A DNA stretch of 60,000 nt from Cryptomeria japonica. Its lineage: Eukaryota > Streptophyta > Pinopsida > Cupressales > Cupressaceae. The position numbers and the translations under genes were made by a program. Shown here one piece after another: positions 11,161 to 22,696 of this stretch; the first letter of the stretch is position 1, and each line of letters begins with the position of its first letter. The notes below the pieces were generated by a model. That model was given only the letters and a program-made list of their open reading frames with translations. It was not told where the DNA came from and made no database searches. The stretch covers positions 336,493,927-336,553,926 of the forward strand of contig NC_081414.1 in the NCBI RefSeq assembly GCF_030272615.1, written 5' to 3'.

Positions 11161-11856
11161 CAGATCTCATGAGTGAACCAGGGGGCACCACATGATGACA
11201 TGCATTAGAGGGGAGCAGATCAGTTGGGATTAACCAGCAATCAAGTTTGAGAAGATCCAACAGTTGTCGCTATACCACGAGATGAAGATGTTCGATAGTT
11301 ATCCCTTGTGACATAGCGACTAGTGTCGTATCAGTTGAGGTAGCTATCTAGGTGGGCTTAGAATGAATCGGGATGTGCCATGTGGCAAAGCATAGAAGAA
11401 GTCTAGTGGTAGGTCCGGCCTAAGGTGAGATAGCAGACACGTGGCAAGTCAGAGTGTGGCCGGCTGGATACGAGAAAGAACCAAATGATAGGGTCCGACA
11501 AAGAATTCTGTGGAGTGCTACCATTAGCTATCGAAAGAACCGGTTTCACCCTACCCCAATGCCTGATGAGTTTACATAAGGCCGAAAAGGAGCTATTGGA
11601 TATTAATGGAAGCATTTTTCACCTACCCCGATATCCCAATGAGGTCGCCAATGGATTGGAGTGACTTGAAGTATGTGTTGGTAGCGCGCCATCGAGTATT
11701 GGCAAGACTAGTTTTCATGTCACCTGGTAACCCGATAGGAAAGTATATTGTTGGGAGCACACCATCAGATACAACATGTTGTTGGGAGTGCACCATCAGA
11801 TATCGGTGGGAGTGTTTTGATGCTACGTTGATAACCCGATAAGAAGGTGCGAGAGT

Positions 11857-11862
11857 TATAAA
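11857..11862 (+). promoter_or_regulatory. TATA box of G1 5' LTR
   Basis: TATAAA within GAGTTATAAACTCTC, conserved at 21716-21721 in the 3' LTR. It lies about 320 bp upstream of the poly(A) signal, as expected for a U3/R arrangement. Confidence 0.5.
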
Positions 11863-12178
11863 CTCTCTGCAGACGAGTGACTCAGTCCAGGTGAACTCAG
11901 GGTGAAATGATGAGAAGTTAGCGGTTTTGGAAGAGTTTCTCTCTCAGTTAAGCCCCTTATTTTGAGAAAAGGCTTAGAATTGATGACAATTGATCCATCT
12001 TGGAGCCAAAAAAATTCAAATTTTGAATTTTTGCAAGTTTTTGTATAAGTGATTATTTTTTTTATTTTTTTCTAGAGTTCGGGTGTTTGGAGATTGTGTA
12101 GCAGAAGGTACTCATGCTCCTGTAGCTCATTTTCTTATGAGTTTTTGAGATTTGTAATGCAGATACCTCTTATTGATC

Positions 12179-12184
12179 AATAAA
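12179..12184 (+). terminator. Poly(A) signal of G1 LTR
   Basis: AATAAA in TTGATCAATAAAGAAG is conserved at 22040-22045 in the 3' LTR, where it would end the element transcript. Confidence 0.5.
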
Positions 12185-12740
12185 GAAGTCCATTTTCCTT
12201 CTCAGATTTGGGTTGTTCAAGCATTGTGTGTGAGTTCTTAGAGTGAATTTTTGTGATATTTATAGAATCCTTCTTTTCATCTTATTGCCTCAGTGTTATG
12301 ATCATATGCAGCATGTTATAGTGTAGATCAGTGAATGTGTTGTTATTTTTAATGTTTGAAGTTGTGAAAATATCAGTGTTTTCCTCCTACAAACATATAA
12401 AATTTTAAACCTTTCATATGAATCATTTTTGCAAGCATGCATATTTGAGTTGTGAGATTACAAAGCTTCATTATTTGAGTATTTTGTGAGGTTTGTAAGC
12501 ATTTGCAAGTCAGTTTTAGTCATTGGTGGATCACCTTTTTATCTATAGTTTCATTTTATGCATATCCTTCTTCCCTTTTCTCAGAATTTCAAGTTAGTAT
12601 TAGGTGATCAAATAGGAAGCCGACCTATAATCCAGAGTTCTGCTCTCATAATAGGATACCCACAACCTCATAGTAGTCCAATGTGTCACTGGATTGTAGG
12701 AATTTCAAGCTTGCATCGAGTGCAAATCCAAGTGACAACA

Positions 12741-12764
12741 GTTTTTGGCATGCCCGGTGGGACC
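12741..12764 (+). promoter_or_regulatory. Primer binding site region of G1
   Basis: Directly after the LTR comes GTTTTTGGCATGCCCGGTGG and a GACC. The TGGCATGCCCGGTGGGACC core has the form of a plant gypsy primer binding site. I cannot name the tRNA with confidence. Confidence 0.55.
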
Positions 12765-12918
12765 GTTGGACTTTATAGTTCATAGAAGGCCACCATATGT
12801 TGTCTTGGTGTGTGCAACAGAAAATTATTTTTCACACCTGGTGACTCAAATCTTTGGTATTTTAGCATTCCAACCTTCCTAGCTTATGACAAAATACCAG
12901 ACTAGGTAAAGTGCAGCC

Positions 12919-14736
12919 TTGGTCAATCATACCCAGCTATCACCCCCAAAACGGAGAGCTAGGGTAGTTAACAAATTTCCAGATCTAGCAATTGGTGTGC
13001 TGCCTGTTAATTCTAATTCTTACCTAGTTGTTGTTATAGCTTATAACAATCCACTGTTTGCAAGTTCTTCCAGTCGAAATACACCAAATATGGCTCTTAA
13101 TCAGCACCCTAGGGTTCATCCATTTGTGCCTTTTAATCAGCGTAGCCCTTTAAATTTGGTTCAACATGATGACATACCAGCTGCAACACTTAAGAGTTTG
13201 CCATTTTTCACTGGAGAGGATTAAACAACAACTATTGAACATATTAGAGATGTGGCTTCCTTGTGTGGAGTGCATCATATTGTTGCAGAAAATGTTGCTT
13301 TGAGGCTTTTGGCAACCTCTTTCATAGGGAAAGCCCTTTAGTGGTTCAGGGGCCTACTTGTGAACTCAATAGCTACATGGAATGAGCTGGGACAACTTTT
13401 AAATCGACATTTTGAAGATAATTTAGATCATCTTTCATTGGTGGAGCAGCTCACTACCATTAAAAGAGATCCACATGAGCATATGATGGATTTCAACTAC
13501 CGGTTTCAAAGGACTTGGAATCGGATTCCAGCATCGGTAAAATCTTCTAATGATTATGCTTTTTTGTTTTACCTAAAGGCTTTGAATAGTGATATTGCAC
13601 TCATGATTCAATCTATGGGGGGAAATACTTTACCAACAGCATTTGATGTTGTTGTTAGGGCTGAGAATAGTCTTATTCAAGCAGGGAAGATAGCACATAG
13701 GCCTCCCATGCCAATTTTTACTGATATACAGCCCATTATCCCTGTAGTTCCACCTATTATAGTTGTTGTACCTTCATTTTCAACATATAATGCTCAAGTT
13801 GCAGCTCAAGAGCATGTTGTCCCTAGTCATTTACAGGAGATAATAAGTATTAAGGAGCAAAATGCTAACCTACAAAAGACTGCAAAATTTTGGTAATGAG
13901 TTGGTTAATATCAAGAAAGCCCAAAATCAAACACCATACAAAATTCCTTTCCAAGCTCCCTACTAGGCCTTGTACCAGCCAAACTCTCAAGGTCAAAGAA
14001 GGAATTTTAACCAAAGGCCTTTTCAATAGTATAATCCTAATAACTTAGTTCCTCAATGGATATTGTTCCAGTCTAGAACAACTTGGTAGCTAACTATGAG
14101 TGGTGTTTTCCTTGAAACCAACCACATAACCAATCTACATGCTCCAATGGCATGTTAAATCAGGCATTGATGGTGCAAAACAATGTTGTTGTTCCAAGAA
14201 ATTAGTCTCAGGAAGTTAATGAACAATAATCTGCACCCATGGAACAATGTAGTCCTGATGTTACTTTGATGAATTGGCAAGGTGAGGAGTTTTGTGGGGT
14301 TAATCAGTCATATATCCCTGTAGCAGCCAATACAAGATCCAAGAAAAGGTTTGCTGACATGGGGCAGCAGACTGATAAAAATAATAATCATCCTTTCTCA
14401 AGTACCCAAGCTCAGGCAGAGTCTTTCTCCGCTCAAAATACACAGATTCTTCAGAGATCACAACCTGTAGTGACCAAAGATCAGCCAGAAAGCCAACCTC
14501 AGCCAGCACAAGTGCAAAAGGATATTATTGTTACTAAGGGACAACAGAAGGTTAGTATGACTAATTTTAATATTTTGGATCAGTTGAAGAAAACTCATGT
14601 TAGCGTGTCAATGTGGGATTCACTAGCTCTACCTGGGCAAAAATATTTGTTACATGATGCTTTGTCTAACCTTTCCTTTATTGCCCAACCATCTAATCAA
14701 CAAGCTTCAAAGGTTGTTCTTACCAATAAGCCTCAA
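12919..14736 (+). pseudogene. G1 gag (broken)
   Basis: The frame runs from about 12919, with the first in-frame ATG at 13090, so the original start is unclear. The segment 13360-13893 is a Retrotrans_gag-type region: helical, with a WNELGQLLNRHF block and the conserved FNYRFQRTWNRIP and FLKAL-like blocks seen in plant gypsy gag proteins. Gag would form the virus-like particle. Breaks are TAA at 13222, TAG at 13339, stops and a frame slip after 13893, then an open stretch rich in Gln at 14239-14736 that looks like a gag-protease linker. I see no zinc knuckle. Around 13940-14020 a Gln/Asn/Pro-rich piece is readable in another frame. Confidence 0.7.
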
Positions 14737-15135
14737 TAGAAGAATGAACAATAGTCTTAGTAGTCCAAGGTAAACAAATCACCTCCCTTTTATGTCACTC
14801 TAAGCATTGGCCAACACCTAGTGCATAACTGTATGATGGATTCAGGTGCAAGTAGCTCAGTCATGCCCAAGCAGTTGGTTGACTAGTTAGGATTGACTTA
14901 TGAGCCATTGAATAAGAGTGTAGTGCAGTTAGATGGGACTGCTATAAATACTGTAGGAGTCATTAAAAATTTGAGTCTAACACTCCATGCTTGCCCCAAT
15001 TTTTCTATTCCGCAAGATGTATATGTGATAGACTTGCCACCCTACTTTGCAATTTTCTTATCAAGAGACTTTACAGCCAAATTAGGGGGTTATTTGTCAT
15101 CTAACTGGTCACATATGTTTTTTAGGACTAGGTAA
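14737..15135 (+). pseudogene. G1 protease (retropepsin), broken
   Basis: The active-site segment MDSGASSSVMP is encoded near 14836-14868, and the rest of the domain is readable to 15132. Retropepsins cut the gag-pol polyprotein and act as dimers with one Asp from each chain. The frame has four TAG codons in 27 nt just upstream (14737, 14752, 14758, 14761), another TAG at 14884 and TAA at 15133. The sequence between 14766 and 15132 is otherwise collinear with gypsy proteases. It is followed directly by the RNase H at 15217 in the same frame. Confidence 0.7.
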
Positions 15136-15216
15136 GGAACTAAAGTTACTATTAAATCAAAAGCTTTAGCTAATGATCACATAGAACCCTATGTCCCTAG
15201 TGTTGTCAATGCAAAT

Positions 15217-15993
15217 TTGACCATTCATGAGCAAGATGACCAACCCATTCCGCATGATCCAAACACCCCTATTGATGACAATCCTGACATTATTCTAGAT
15301 GAATTGGTAGCTGAGAATCTTGAGGGAGATCCTTTTAAAAATATGGATGAGGTAAACCTTGGAGTCTATATGTTTCATGAACAAGGTTCTACTATCCCAA
15401 ATTTGATGAAGGATGTTGGACAACGAGATAATCAACATCAAAATGAGCTTTGGAAGCTCTATTTTGATGGGTCAAGAAGTAAGAATGATGCTGGTGGTGG
15501 TTGCATGTTGATTTCCCTTATTGATGATAAGTATTATGAAGCTTTCAAGTTTTCTTTTAGCTGCACCAGTAGTACAGCTGAGTATGAGGCCTTAATTCAT
15601 GGTCTACAATGGGCAAAGAAGAGAGGAATCAACTATTTGCAGGTTTATGGTGACAGTGAATTGGTTGTCAACCAAGTAAGAGGTTTCCATACCACTAAGA
15701 ATGATCTTTTAAAGTCTTACAAACATAGGGTATGGGATCTTATTGAAGATTTCCAAGCTTTCAATCTGTTGTCTATTCCTAGAAATCTTAATAAGCATGT
15801 TGATAGACTTGTTGTAATAGGAGCACAGTATGATGTTCCAAGTGATATCAGCAATATTAATAAACATCAATATGTAAAAGTGATTGTTAGGTCTTCCATT
15901 CCTAACAATGCTGATCATTGGCAAGGTTTTTATAGTGATCAGCAGATTATTAACTTTTTGAGGGAAGAGGCAGATTTTTCAAATACCAACTAA
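15217..15993 (+). pseudogene. G1 additional archaeal-type RNase H, placed before RT
   Basis: This open frame of about 258 residues starts with an acidic linker (residues 1-75), then an RNase H fold. All four acidic residues are visible: LYFDGSR (about residue 84), AEYEAL, VYGDSEL and the late HVDRL. This is the second RNase H type (aRNH) known from Tat-lineage gypsy elements, where it removes RNA from the RNA-DNA hybrid. In those elements it usually lies after the gypsy RNase H and before integrase, as in G3 of this window. Here it lies between protease and reverse transcriptase, in the same frame as both. It ends at a TAA at 15991, with further TAGs before the RT begins. Confidence 0.8.
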
Positions 15994-16059
15994 GAGAAGC
16001 TTAATCAATAGTATGATGATCAGGTCATATAGCTAAAAACAAACAAACTACCTAAGGGT

Positions 16060-17130
16060 TTGGTCACATTGGAGTCAATTTTCAATGAGGATGATCAAGT
16101 GAGAAAAGAAAAATCCAGCTTGCAGATCAAGGAGGAACATTATGAAAATGTTGAGATTTTCAAAAATAAGTTGTTAAAGCTTGGCAAGGTGTGTACTTTA
16201 GAGGAAACGCATGCATTTGTTTTACTATGCCAAGAGTTTAGTGACATTTTTGCTTGGCAATATCCTGATTTAAAAGGCTTTGACCCTAGTATTGCCCAAC
16301 ATACCATAGAGATTGAGCCAAATGCTAAACCTGTGAGGCAAAAATAGAGGCCTCTTAATCCAAAGCTTGAGCCCCTTATGGTCAAAGAACTTAATAAACT
16401 CATTGAGAGCAGCATCATTTTTCCTATTAAACACACCTCTTGGGTGTCAAACCTTGTCCCAGTTAGGAAAAAGAATGGTGAAATTGGACTTTGTGTTGAT
16501 TTCAGAGATCTCAATAGAGCCTCTTTGAAGGATAGATATCCACTACCCTCTATGGAGCAGATTCTGCAAGTTGTTGCAGGTTCAGAGAGATTCTCCTTAC
16601 TAGATGGTTTTTCAGGTTCTAACCAAGTTTTAGTGAAGGAAGATCATCAATTTAAGACAATATTTACAACTAAATGGGGCACTATGGCATATAAAAATAT
16701 GCCATTTGGTTTGTCAAATGCTAGTGCCACTTTTCAGTGTGCTATGGATATGGCATTTCATGGTTTGATGTATAAATTTGTACTTGTTTATTTGGATGAT
16801 ATCACTGTTTATTCCAGAAATTCAGTTGAACACCTAGCTCACGTAAAGAAATTTTTTGAGAGGTGCAGAGAGTATGGTATATCTCTTAACCCAAAGAAAT
16901 GTGTGTTTTTTGTTCATGAGGGTAAGCTTCTGGGCTATGTGGTGTAAAAATAAGGTATTACTATTGATTCAGAGAGGGTAAGTGTTATTCTTTCCTTACC
17001 TCTACCAACACACAAGAAGGGCTTGCAAAGATTCTTAGGTAGGATTAATTTTTTTAGGAGGTTTATTCCAGATATTGCAGAATTATTAAAACATCTAACT
17101 TCTATGTTGAAAAAAGATATTCCTTTCAAC
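16060..17130 (+). pseudogene. G1 reverse transcriptase (broken)
   Basis: The N-terminal part (16060-16344) carries an EFSDIFAWQYPDLKG block. After a TAG at 16345 the RT core follows with LVPVRKKNGEIGLCVDFRDLN, LLDGFSG, MPFGLSNASATFQ and the catalytic VYLDDITVYS, then LNPKKCVFF and LLGYVV. A stop pair at 16945 and 16951 and a TAG at 17131 break the thumb and connection part, which is still readable as RFLGRINFFRRFIP. RT copies the element RNA into DNA inside the particle. The catalytic Asp pair is intact; the break is by stops only. The sequence is of Ty3/gypsy type. Confidence 0.85.
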
Positions 17131-17600
17131 TAGTCTAAAGATGGGAGGAGGAGTTTTGAGCTTATAAAAGAGGCACTTGCAGCTGCTCCTACTTTGCTAA
17201 ACCCAGATTTCTCAAAAGACTTTATTTTGTATGCTTATGGTAGTATTGACAGCATCTCAGCTATGTTGGTTCAAGAAAATGAGCATGGTTTGGAGCAGCC
17301 TTTGGCCTTTTTCAGTCAAGGCCTTAAGGATTATGAGGATAAATATTCTTTTGTTGAAAAACATGTTCTTGATGTTGTTAGGAGCTTGAACAAGTTTAAG
17401 TATATGCTATCTAACAATAGGATGAAGTTGATGGTTGCTCACCCCTCAGTTAAAGAGTTTTTGCTCAGCAAAGACTTAAATGATAAGAGGGCTGGTTGGG
17501 TGACTAAGGTGATGGAATTTGATGTTGATATTAAGGTCACCAAGCTAGTCAAAGGTAAGGGACTATGTGAGCGGCTTTCTGTACACACAAACAATAGTGA
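17131..17600 (+). pseudogene. G1 gypsy-type RNase H, degenerate
   Basis: This follows RT in the same frame. The blocks PLAFFSQGLKDYEDKYSFVEK and RAGWVTKVMEFDVDI place it as the normal gypsy RNase H. The first catalytic Asp, normally in a DAS-like motif, is replaced in LYAYGSIDS. The Asp normally in a TDH-like motif is missing at VAHPS. Loss of these acids from the original RNase H is known in elements that gained a second RNase H, which here is at 15217-15993. It may serve only as a tether to integrase. Confidence 0.7.
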
Positions 17601-18920
17601 AGAGGATGAGGAGAAGGTTGTTTTAGCCCTCCAAGATGAAGAACAAGTAGCTCTTCATATTCCTCCTATTAGTTGGGTACAAGAAATGACTCATTTCTTG
17701 TTGACCGGTGAGTGTCCTCATGGATTGAGCAAGTCAAGAAGAAGGTATTATAGACTTCAGTCCATTCCCTATGTACTCTTGAATGGTTTTCTATTTAAAA
17801 AGGATTTTCATGGTGTATTATTGAGGTGTGTAGATGTTGATCAGGTTGATAAGGTATTGCATGAGTCTCATGAAGGATCAACAGGAGGACACTTTCAGCA
17901 AGAGCTACAGCTCTGAAAGTTATGAAAGGAGGCTATTATTGGCCTAATTTGTTCAAAGATGCACATTCATGGGTTAGAAAGTGTAAAGAATGTGTCATGT
18001 TTGCAGGGAAAGAGAGGTTGGCAATGTTGCCATTGCAGCCTATTCAGGTAGAACAACCCTTTATGAAGTCGGGTTTGGATTTCATTAGAGTCATAAATCC
18101 ACCTTCAAGTGCTGGCCACAAGTGGGTGCTCATAGCCACTGATTATTTTACTAAGTGGACTGAGGTTGTAGAACTAAAGGAAGCAAACAAGACAGTTGTT
18201 TTGATCTTTTATGATGAGTTGATAACTAGATTTGGTGTCCCTGAATCTATAGTTTCAGATAATGCTCTTGCTTATGTGGGGAGCCGAATATCTGATTGGG
18301 CAGTAAAGAAGGGTGTTTATCTCAGCACCTCATCTAACTATTACCCTCAGGGCAATGGACAAGTTGAGTCCATAAATAAGAATCTACTCAGAATCATCAA
18401 AATGACCATGGAAGGAAATCAGCGAGCTTGGCATACCAAGCTCAAATCAGCCTTATGGGCTGATAGAATCACACCAAAGAGGCCCACTGGAATGTCTCCA
18501 TACATGCTTGTGTATGGGAAAGAAGCAAGGTTTCCTATTTCACTTGAGTTTCCAGTCCTTGATCTATCTAACCAACTGGATATGATTGAAGAAGAGCCTA
18601 TGATAGCAAGATTGGCTCAGCTAATTGAGCTAGAGGAAATTAGAAATGAGGCAATGAGGAAAATTGAGCATCATCAAGCTCAAATGAAAAGATATTTTGA
18701 TAAGAGGGATTCTCCTAGAGTGTTCAAGGAAGGTGACATTGTCCTGAAATGGGATGAATTCAAGAGTAGGCCAGGCAAGCATAAAAAGTTTGATGATTTT
18801 TGGAGTGGGCCTTATATGATTTTTAAGTGCAAGCAGCTCAATGCCTTCCAGCTGTCTAAGTTGGATGGTGAAGTTGAACCAATCCCAATCAATGGGATTC
18901 ACCTCAAGCATTTCTTTTGA
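17601..18920 (+). pseudogene. G1 integrase (one frameshift)
   Basis: The N-terminal zinc-binding part begins in the RT frame (HESHEGSTGGH, near 17860) and shifts frame at 17916-17922. It continues as YYWPNLFKDAHSWVRKCKEC, completing H-H-C-C. The catalytic D-D-E is visible as SGLDFI, IVSDNAL and GNGQVESINK. The C-terminal part (residues about 250-332 of the 18-kb frame) ends INGIHLKHFF and a TGA at 18918, a usual end for gypsy integrases without chromodomain. Integrase inserts the cDNA and makes 5-bp target duplications, as seen around G1. Apart from the frameshift it is long and open, better preserved than the other domains. Confidence 0.85.
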
Positions 18921-19443
18921 GGTATGCCTAAAATTTGTATATATTTTAGTTTTTCTAGTGGTAATAAGTGCTTTGAACAGTAGGTCAGTTTTAAGTTTTG
19001 TTTTCCTAAGTGCCTAGTGCACAGTTCAGAAGGAGTAATAGGAGTCACACTGTTGCAATCCATCAAATCTATAAAAAAGAGGTGTCCATCGTATGAAACA
19101 AGGAATATGTTTATCCCCTCTCACACACAAAAGGCATCTCCCTCATTTAGCTGCAATAAATTATTGCAGTGTTTCAGAAGTGTTTTGTTGTTTTGTCCTA
19201 TCCTAATTTGTCAATACACATGCCTAATTCATGACAGTAAGGTGTTAAGCTCACTATCATAAACCACACACCTATACTCAGTAGATTAGGATAGGTTTTT
19301 GAGAGAAAAGAGAGTTTTTGTAGTCATGTGTGATGTGTTGTTTCAATTTTCTATTAGTCTCAGTGACTCTATGCCCAATGGAACACATAAGGCAGCTGGT
19401 CAAAATGTTTAGCAGGCAAACATATGGTAGATATCACCAAAAA
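18921..19443 (+). other. G1 3' untranslated region
   Basis: Non-coding sequence between the end of integrase and the 3' LTR. A purine run GAGAGAAAAGAGAG lies near 19301-19314. The stretch just before the LTR, CCAAAAAG, is only weakly polypurine. Confidence 0.6.
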
Positions 19444-22400
19444 GGTTACCTATTTTTGCTACAAGCTCAATATGCCTCTGAAGGAGAAACAAGTGCTAAG
19501 TATGAAAAGAATACATGTTTTTGTCTAACTTGTTTGCTTCATGTGCAGACACAAGGAAAATAATTTTTTGTTCATTGAATTATAGCATGTGGGGTAAAAT
19601 GTGGCTCCCATGAGGGTTGAGCCCAGCATGTTGAGGGAGATGGGAGTTTCTTTGCAGTTTTTTGTATTTTTGCCTTATCGGCAAGACCTATCCTGATAAC
19701 CCAATGGAAAGTGCAAAGCGGTGTGTGAAGTGTGAAGTCATCGGGTAATCGTGGGAGTGTTTTCATGTTATCCCGATGACCTGATGGAAAGGCCCAGGCA
19801 TAGACCATTTATCCCACATTGGTCATGCGGAGGAAATTTATCATACTTATATGCAAGGCCACATATATCCCTAGTGTCAAATCTTACGGGCTTTTGACAA
19901 GGAGCAATTCAGCATTGGTGGGCCCCTTGCATGCGTGCACATCTCAAAATAGCCAAATTTTGAAGTAAAAGGGCAAATTAACAGGCGAGCGGGTTGCAAA
20001 AGATCTGATGGCCATTTCTATACCACTATGCAAAAGTGCTCGATTGTTAATCACCATGACTTAGCGACTAGTGAGGTGGTGTCTAGCTGGAAGATTGAGG
20101 TGGCGCCTAGGTGGATCATGTGGCAAAATAGGGGCTGACATGTGGTGACACCGTGGCATAAGAGAGAGTCACCCTGAGAGACTAAAGACCGAGTAGATCA
20201 AGGTAGATCAATGGTGATCAAGAAAGATCTGACAGCTATTGCTATGTTGCGATGGGAAGATAATCGCCAAATACTCCCCATGACTTGGCAACAAAGCACA
20301 TGCCGAAAAGGGCGAGCAGATCGCTGAGATCCAATGACAGATCATGGAAGATCGGATGGTGGAGTGACATTCTGGGGCTATCCATGATTGTCGTTGTACC
20401 ACAGTTGTGAAGTGCCCATAATGAATACCCTCGCGACGGGTGGCATGTCAAGTGGTGTCGAGGTGGACTCTGAGCAAATGACAAGGTGACAAGTGACAGA
20501 ATAGGTGGTATGTCATCAAAGTGAATGTCGAACAAACCTTGGCCATGATAGATCTCTAAATGGTTTCACCGAATGCATCGGTTTCATCAAAATAAGAGGT
20601 ATCGATGAAACTACAGTTTTGATGAGACCTGAAAACTGTTCGCCGAGGGATGAAGTTTGGCCGAAAGAATGATGCCAAACAAACCAAAGTGAAACAGTGG
20701 GTCCGATGGTGCTAAGGTGGCAGATGAGGTTGTGCTCAGGTGGAAAATCATAGACTAACATGTGGCACGGATGGCAGAAGAGGTGCAAGGTCCAGCGGTG
20801 ATGACGCAACAAAATAGGTGGCATGTCATCAAAATGAATATCGAGAAAACCTTGGCCGTGATGAATCTCTAAAAGGTTTCACCGAAGGCATCGGTTTCAT
20901 CAAAATAAGAGGTATCGATGAAGCTACAGTTTCGATGAGACATGAAAATTGTTCGCTGAGGGAGTAGTTTGGCCAAAAGAATGATATCCAATAGAACCAC
21001 TAGCGAGGTGGTGCCCATGCGGATCTCATGAGCGAACCAGGGGGTGCCACATGATGACACGCAATAGAGGGGAGCAGATCAGCAGGGATTAACCAGCAAG
21101 AAAGTTCAAGAAGATCTAACAGTCATCACTATACCACGAGATGAAGATGCCAGATAGTTATCCCCTGCAACATAGCGACTAGCGACGTGGCAACTTAGGT
21201 GGTCATCCAGGTGGGCTCTGAATGAATCAAGATGTGCCATGTGGTAGAGCGTAGAATAAGTCTAGTGGTGGGTCCGACCTAAGGTGAGATGGTAGACACG
21301 TGGCAAGTTAGACAATGGTCGGTCGAATACAAGAAAGAACCAAATGGTGGGGCCCAACAAAGAATTCTATGGAGTGCTACCATCGACTATCAAAATAACC
21401 AGTTTCACCCTATCCCGATGCGTGATGATTTTACATAAGGCTGAAAAGGAGCTATCAGATATCAGTGCAAGCATTTTCCACCTACCCTGATATCCCGATG
21501 AGGTCGCTAACAGATTGGAGCGAGTCGAAGTGCGTGTTGGGAGCGCGCCATCGTGTATCGGCAAGACTAGTTTTTGTGTCGTTTGGTAACCCAATAGGAA
21601 AGTATATTTTTGGGAGCATTCCATCGAATACAACATGTTGTTGGGAGCACGCCATTGGATATCGGCGGGAGTGTTTTGATGCTATGTCGATAACTCAATA
21701 AGAAGGTGCGCGAGTTATAAACTCTCTACAGACGAGTGACTCTATCCAAGTGAACTCAGCGTGAAATGATGAGAAGTCAACGGTTTTGGAGGATTTTCTC
21801 TCTCAGTTAAGCCCCTTATTTTGAGGAAAGGCTTAGGATTGATGATAGCTGATCCATCTTGGAGCCAAAAAAATTCAAATTTTGAATTTTTGCAAGTTTT
21901 TGTATAAGTGATTGTTTTTTTTGTTTTTTTTTCTAGAGTTCAGGAGTTTGGAGATTGTGTAGCAAAAGATACTCATGCTCCTGTAACTCATTTTCTTATG
22001 AGTTTTTGAGATTTGTAATGGAGATACCTCCTATTGATCAATAAAGAAGTCCATTTTCCTTCTCAGATTTGTGTTGTTCAAGCATTGTGTGTGAGTTCTT
22101 AGAGTGAATTTTTGTGATTTTTATAGAATCCTTATTTTCATCTTATCACCTTGGTGTTATGATCATATGCAGCATGTTATAATATAGATCAGTGAATGTG
22201 TTGTTATTTTTAATGTTTGAAGTTGTGAAAATATCAGTGTTTTCCTCCTGCAAACATATAAAAGTTTAAACCTTTCATATGAATCATTTTTGCAATCGTA
22301 CATATTTGAGTTGTGAGATTACAAAGCTTCATTATCTGAGTATTTTGTGGGGTTTGTAAGCATTTGCAAGTCAATTTTAGTCATTGGTGGATCACCTTTT

Positions 22401-22601
22401 TATCTATAGTTTCATTTTATGCATATCCTTCTTCCCTTTTCTCAGAATTTCAAGTTAGTATTAGGTGATCAAATAGGAAGCCGACCTATAATCCGGAGGT
22501 CTACTCTCATAATAGGATACCCACATCCTCAGAGCAGTCCAATGTGTCACTGGATTGCAGGAATTTCAAGCTTGCATCGAGTGCAAATCCAAGTGACAAC
22601 A
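19444..22601 (+). repeat. 3' LTR of G1 (about 3.16 kb)
   Basis: Matches the 5' LTR end to end. Of the three CACGTG motifs of the 5' LTR, only the one at 21297 remains; the others read CACATG or CATGTG, as expected from C to T decay. It ends AAGTGACAACA followed by the target duplication CTAAT. Confidence 0.85.
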
Positions 22602-22606
22602 CTAAT

Positions 22607-22696
22607 AGAAGACTCTTTTTCACCATCCCAAACCAAAATATGAACAAACACACCAAAATGAAGAAATTGCACTCAAAACTGAGTGCTCCTGCACCA
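22607..22696 (-). mobile_element. Probable solo LTR X, short outer part
   Basis: On the minus strand this is the start of X: TGGTGCAGGAGCACTCAG at 22696. It joins to the piece at 8198-9562 once G1 and one CTAAT copy are discounted. Confidence 0.5.

Larger units (their letters stand above)
9563..12740 (+). repeat. 5' LTR of G1 (about 3.18 kb)
   Basis: It starts TGTTACCTATTTTTGC and ends AAGTGACAACA, and the 3' LTR matches along its whole length. U3 is complex, with inverted-repeat modules, a tandem repeat of about 322 bp, recurrent (C/T)CGAT-type motifs, and three CACGTG G-boxes (10407, 10900, 11438). TATAAA lies at 11857 and AATAAA at 12179, placing R in between or just after. I see no protein-coding content. 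Confidence 0.85.
9563..22601 (+). mobile_element. Ty3/gypsy element G1 (Tat-related), full length, decayed
   Basis: This is a complete 13.0-kb LTR retrotransposon. The LTRs lie at 9563-12740 and 19444-22601, ending TG/GG...CAACA. The perfect target duplication CTAAT flanks it at 9558-9562 and 22602-22606. The order is gag, protease, archaeal-type RNase H, reverse transcriptase, gypsy RNase H, integrase. From 12919 to 17916 all coding parts except a patch after 13896 are in one frame, interrupted only by stop codons; integrase is shifted. The LTRs of about 3.2 kb are unusually long. By eye the two agree at about nine in ten bases, so the insertion is old. It was inserted into LTR X. Confidence 0.9.

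Noticed and set aside
11403-11842. Short frames in the G1 LTR on both strands
   Set aside because: The frames are not maintained equally in the two LTR copies and show no domain.
16140-16514. Minus-strand frame of 124 codons over G1 RT
   Set aside because: Antisense of the RT coding region, which is clearly the real frame.
12919-18920. TAG codons as readthrough or recoding signals
   Set aside because: They are many, scattered through catalytic domains, and also present in G2, G3, A1 and ORF M. Decay by C to T change is simpler.
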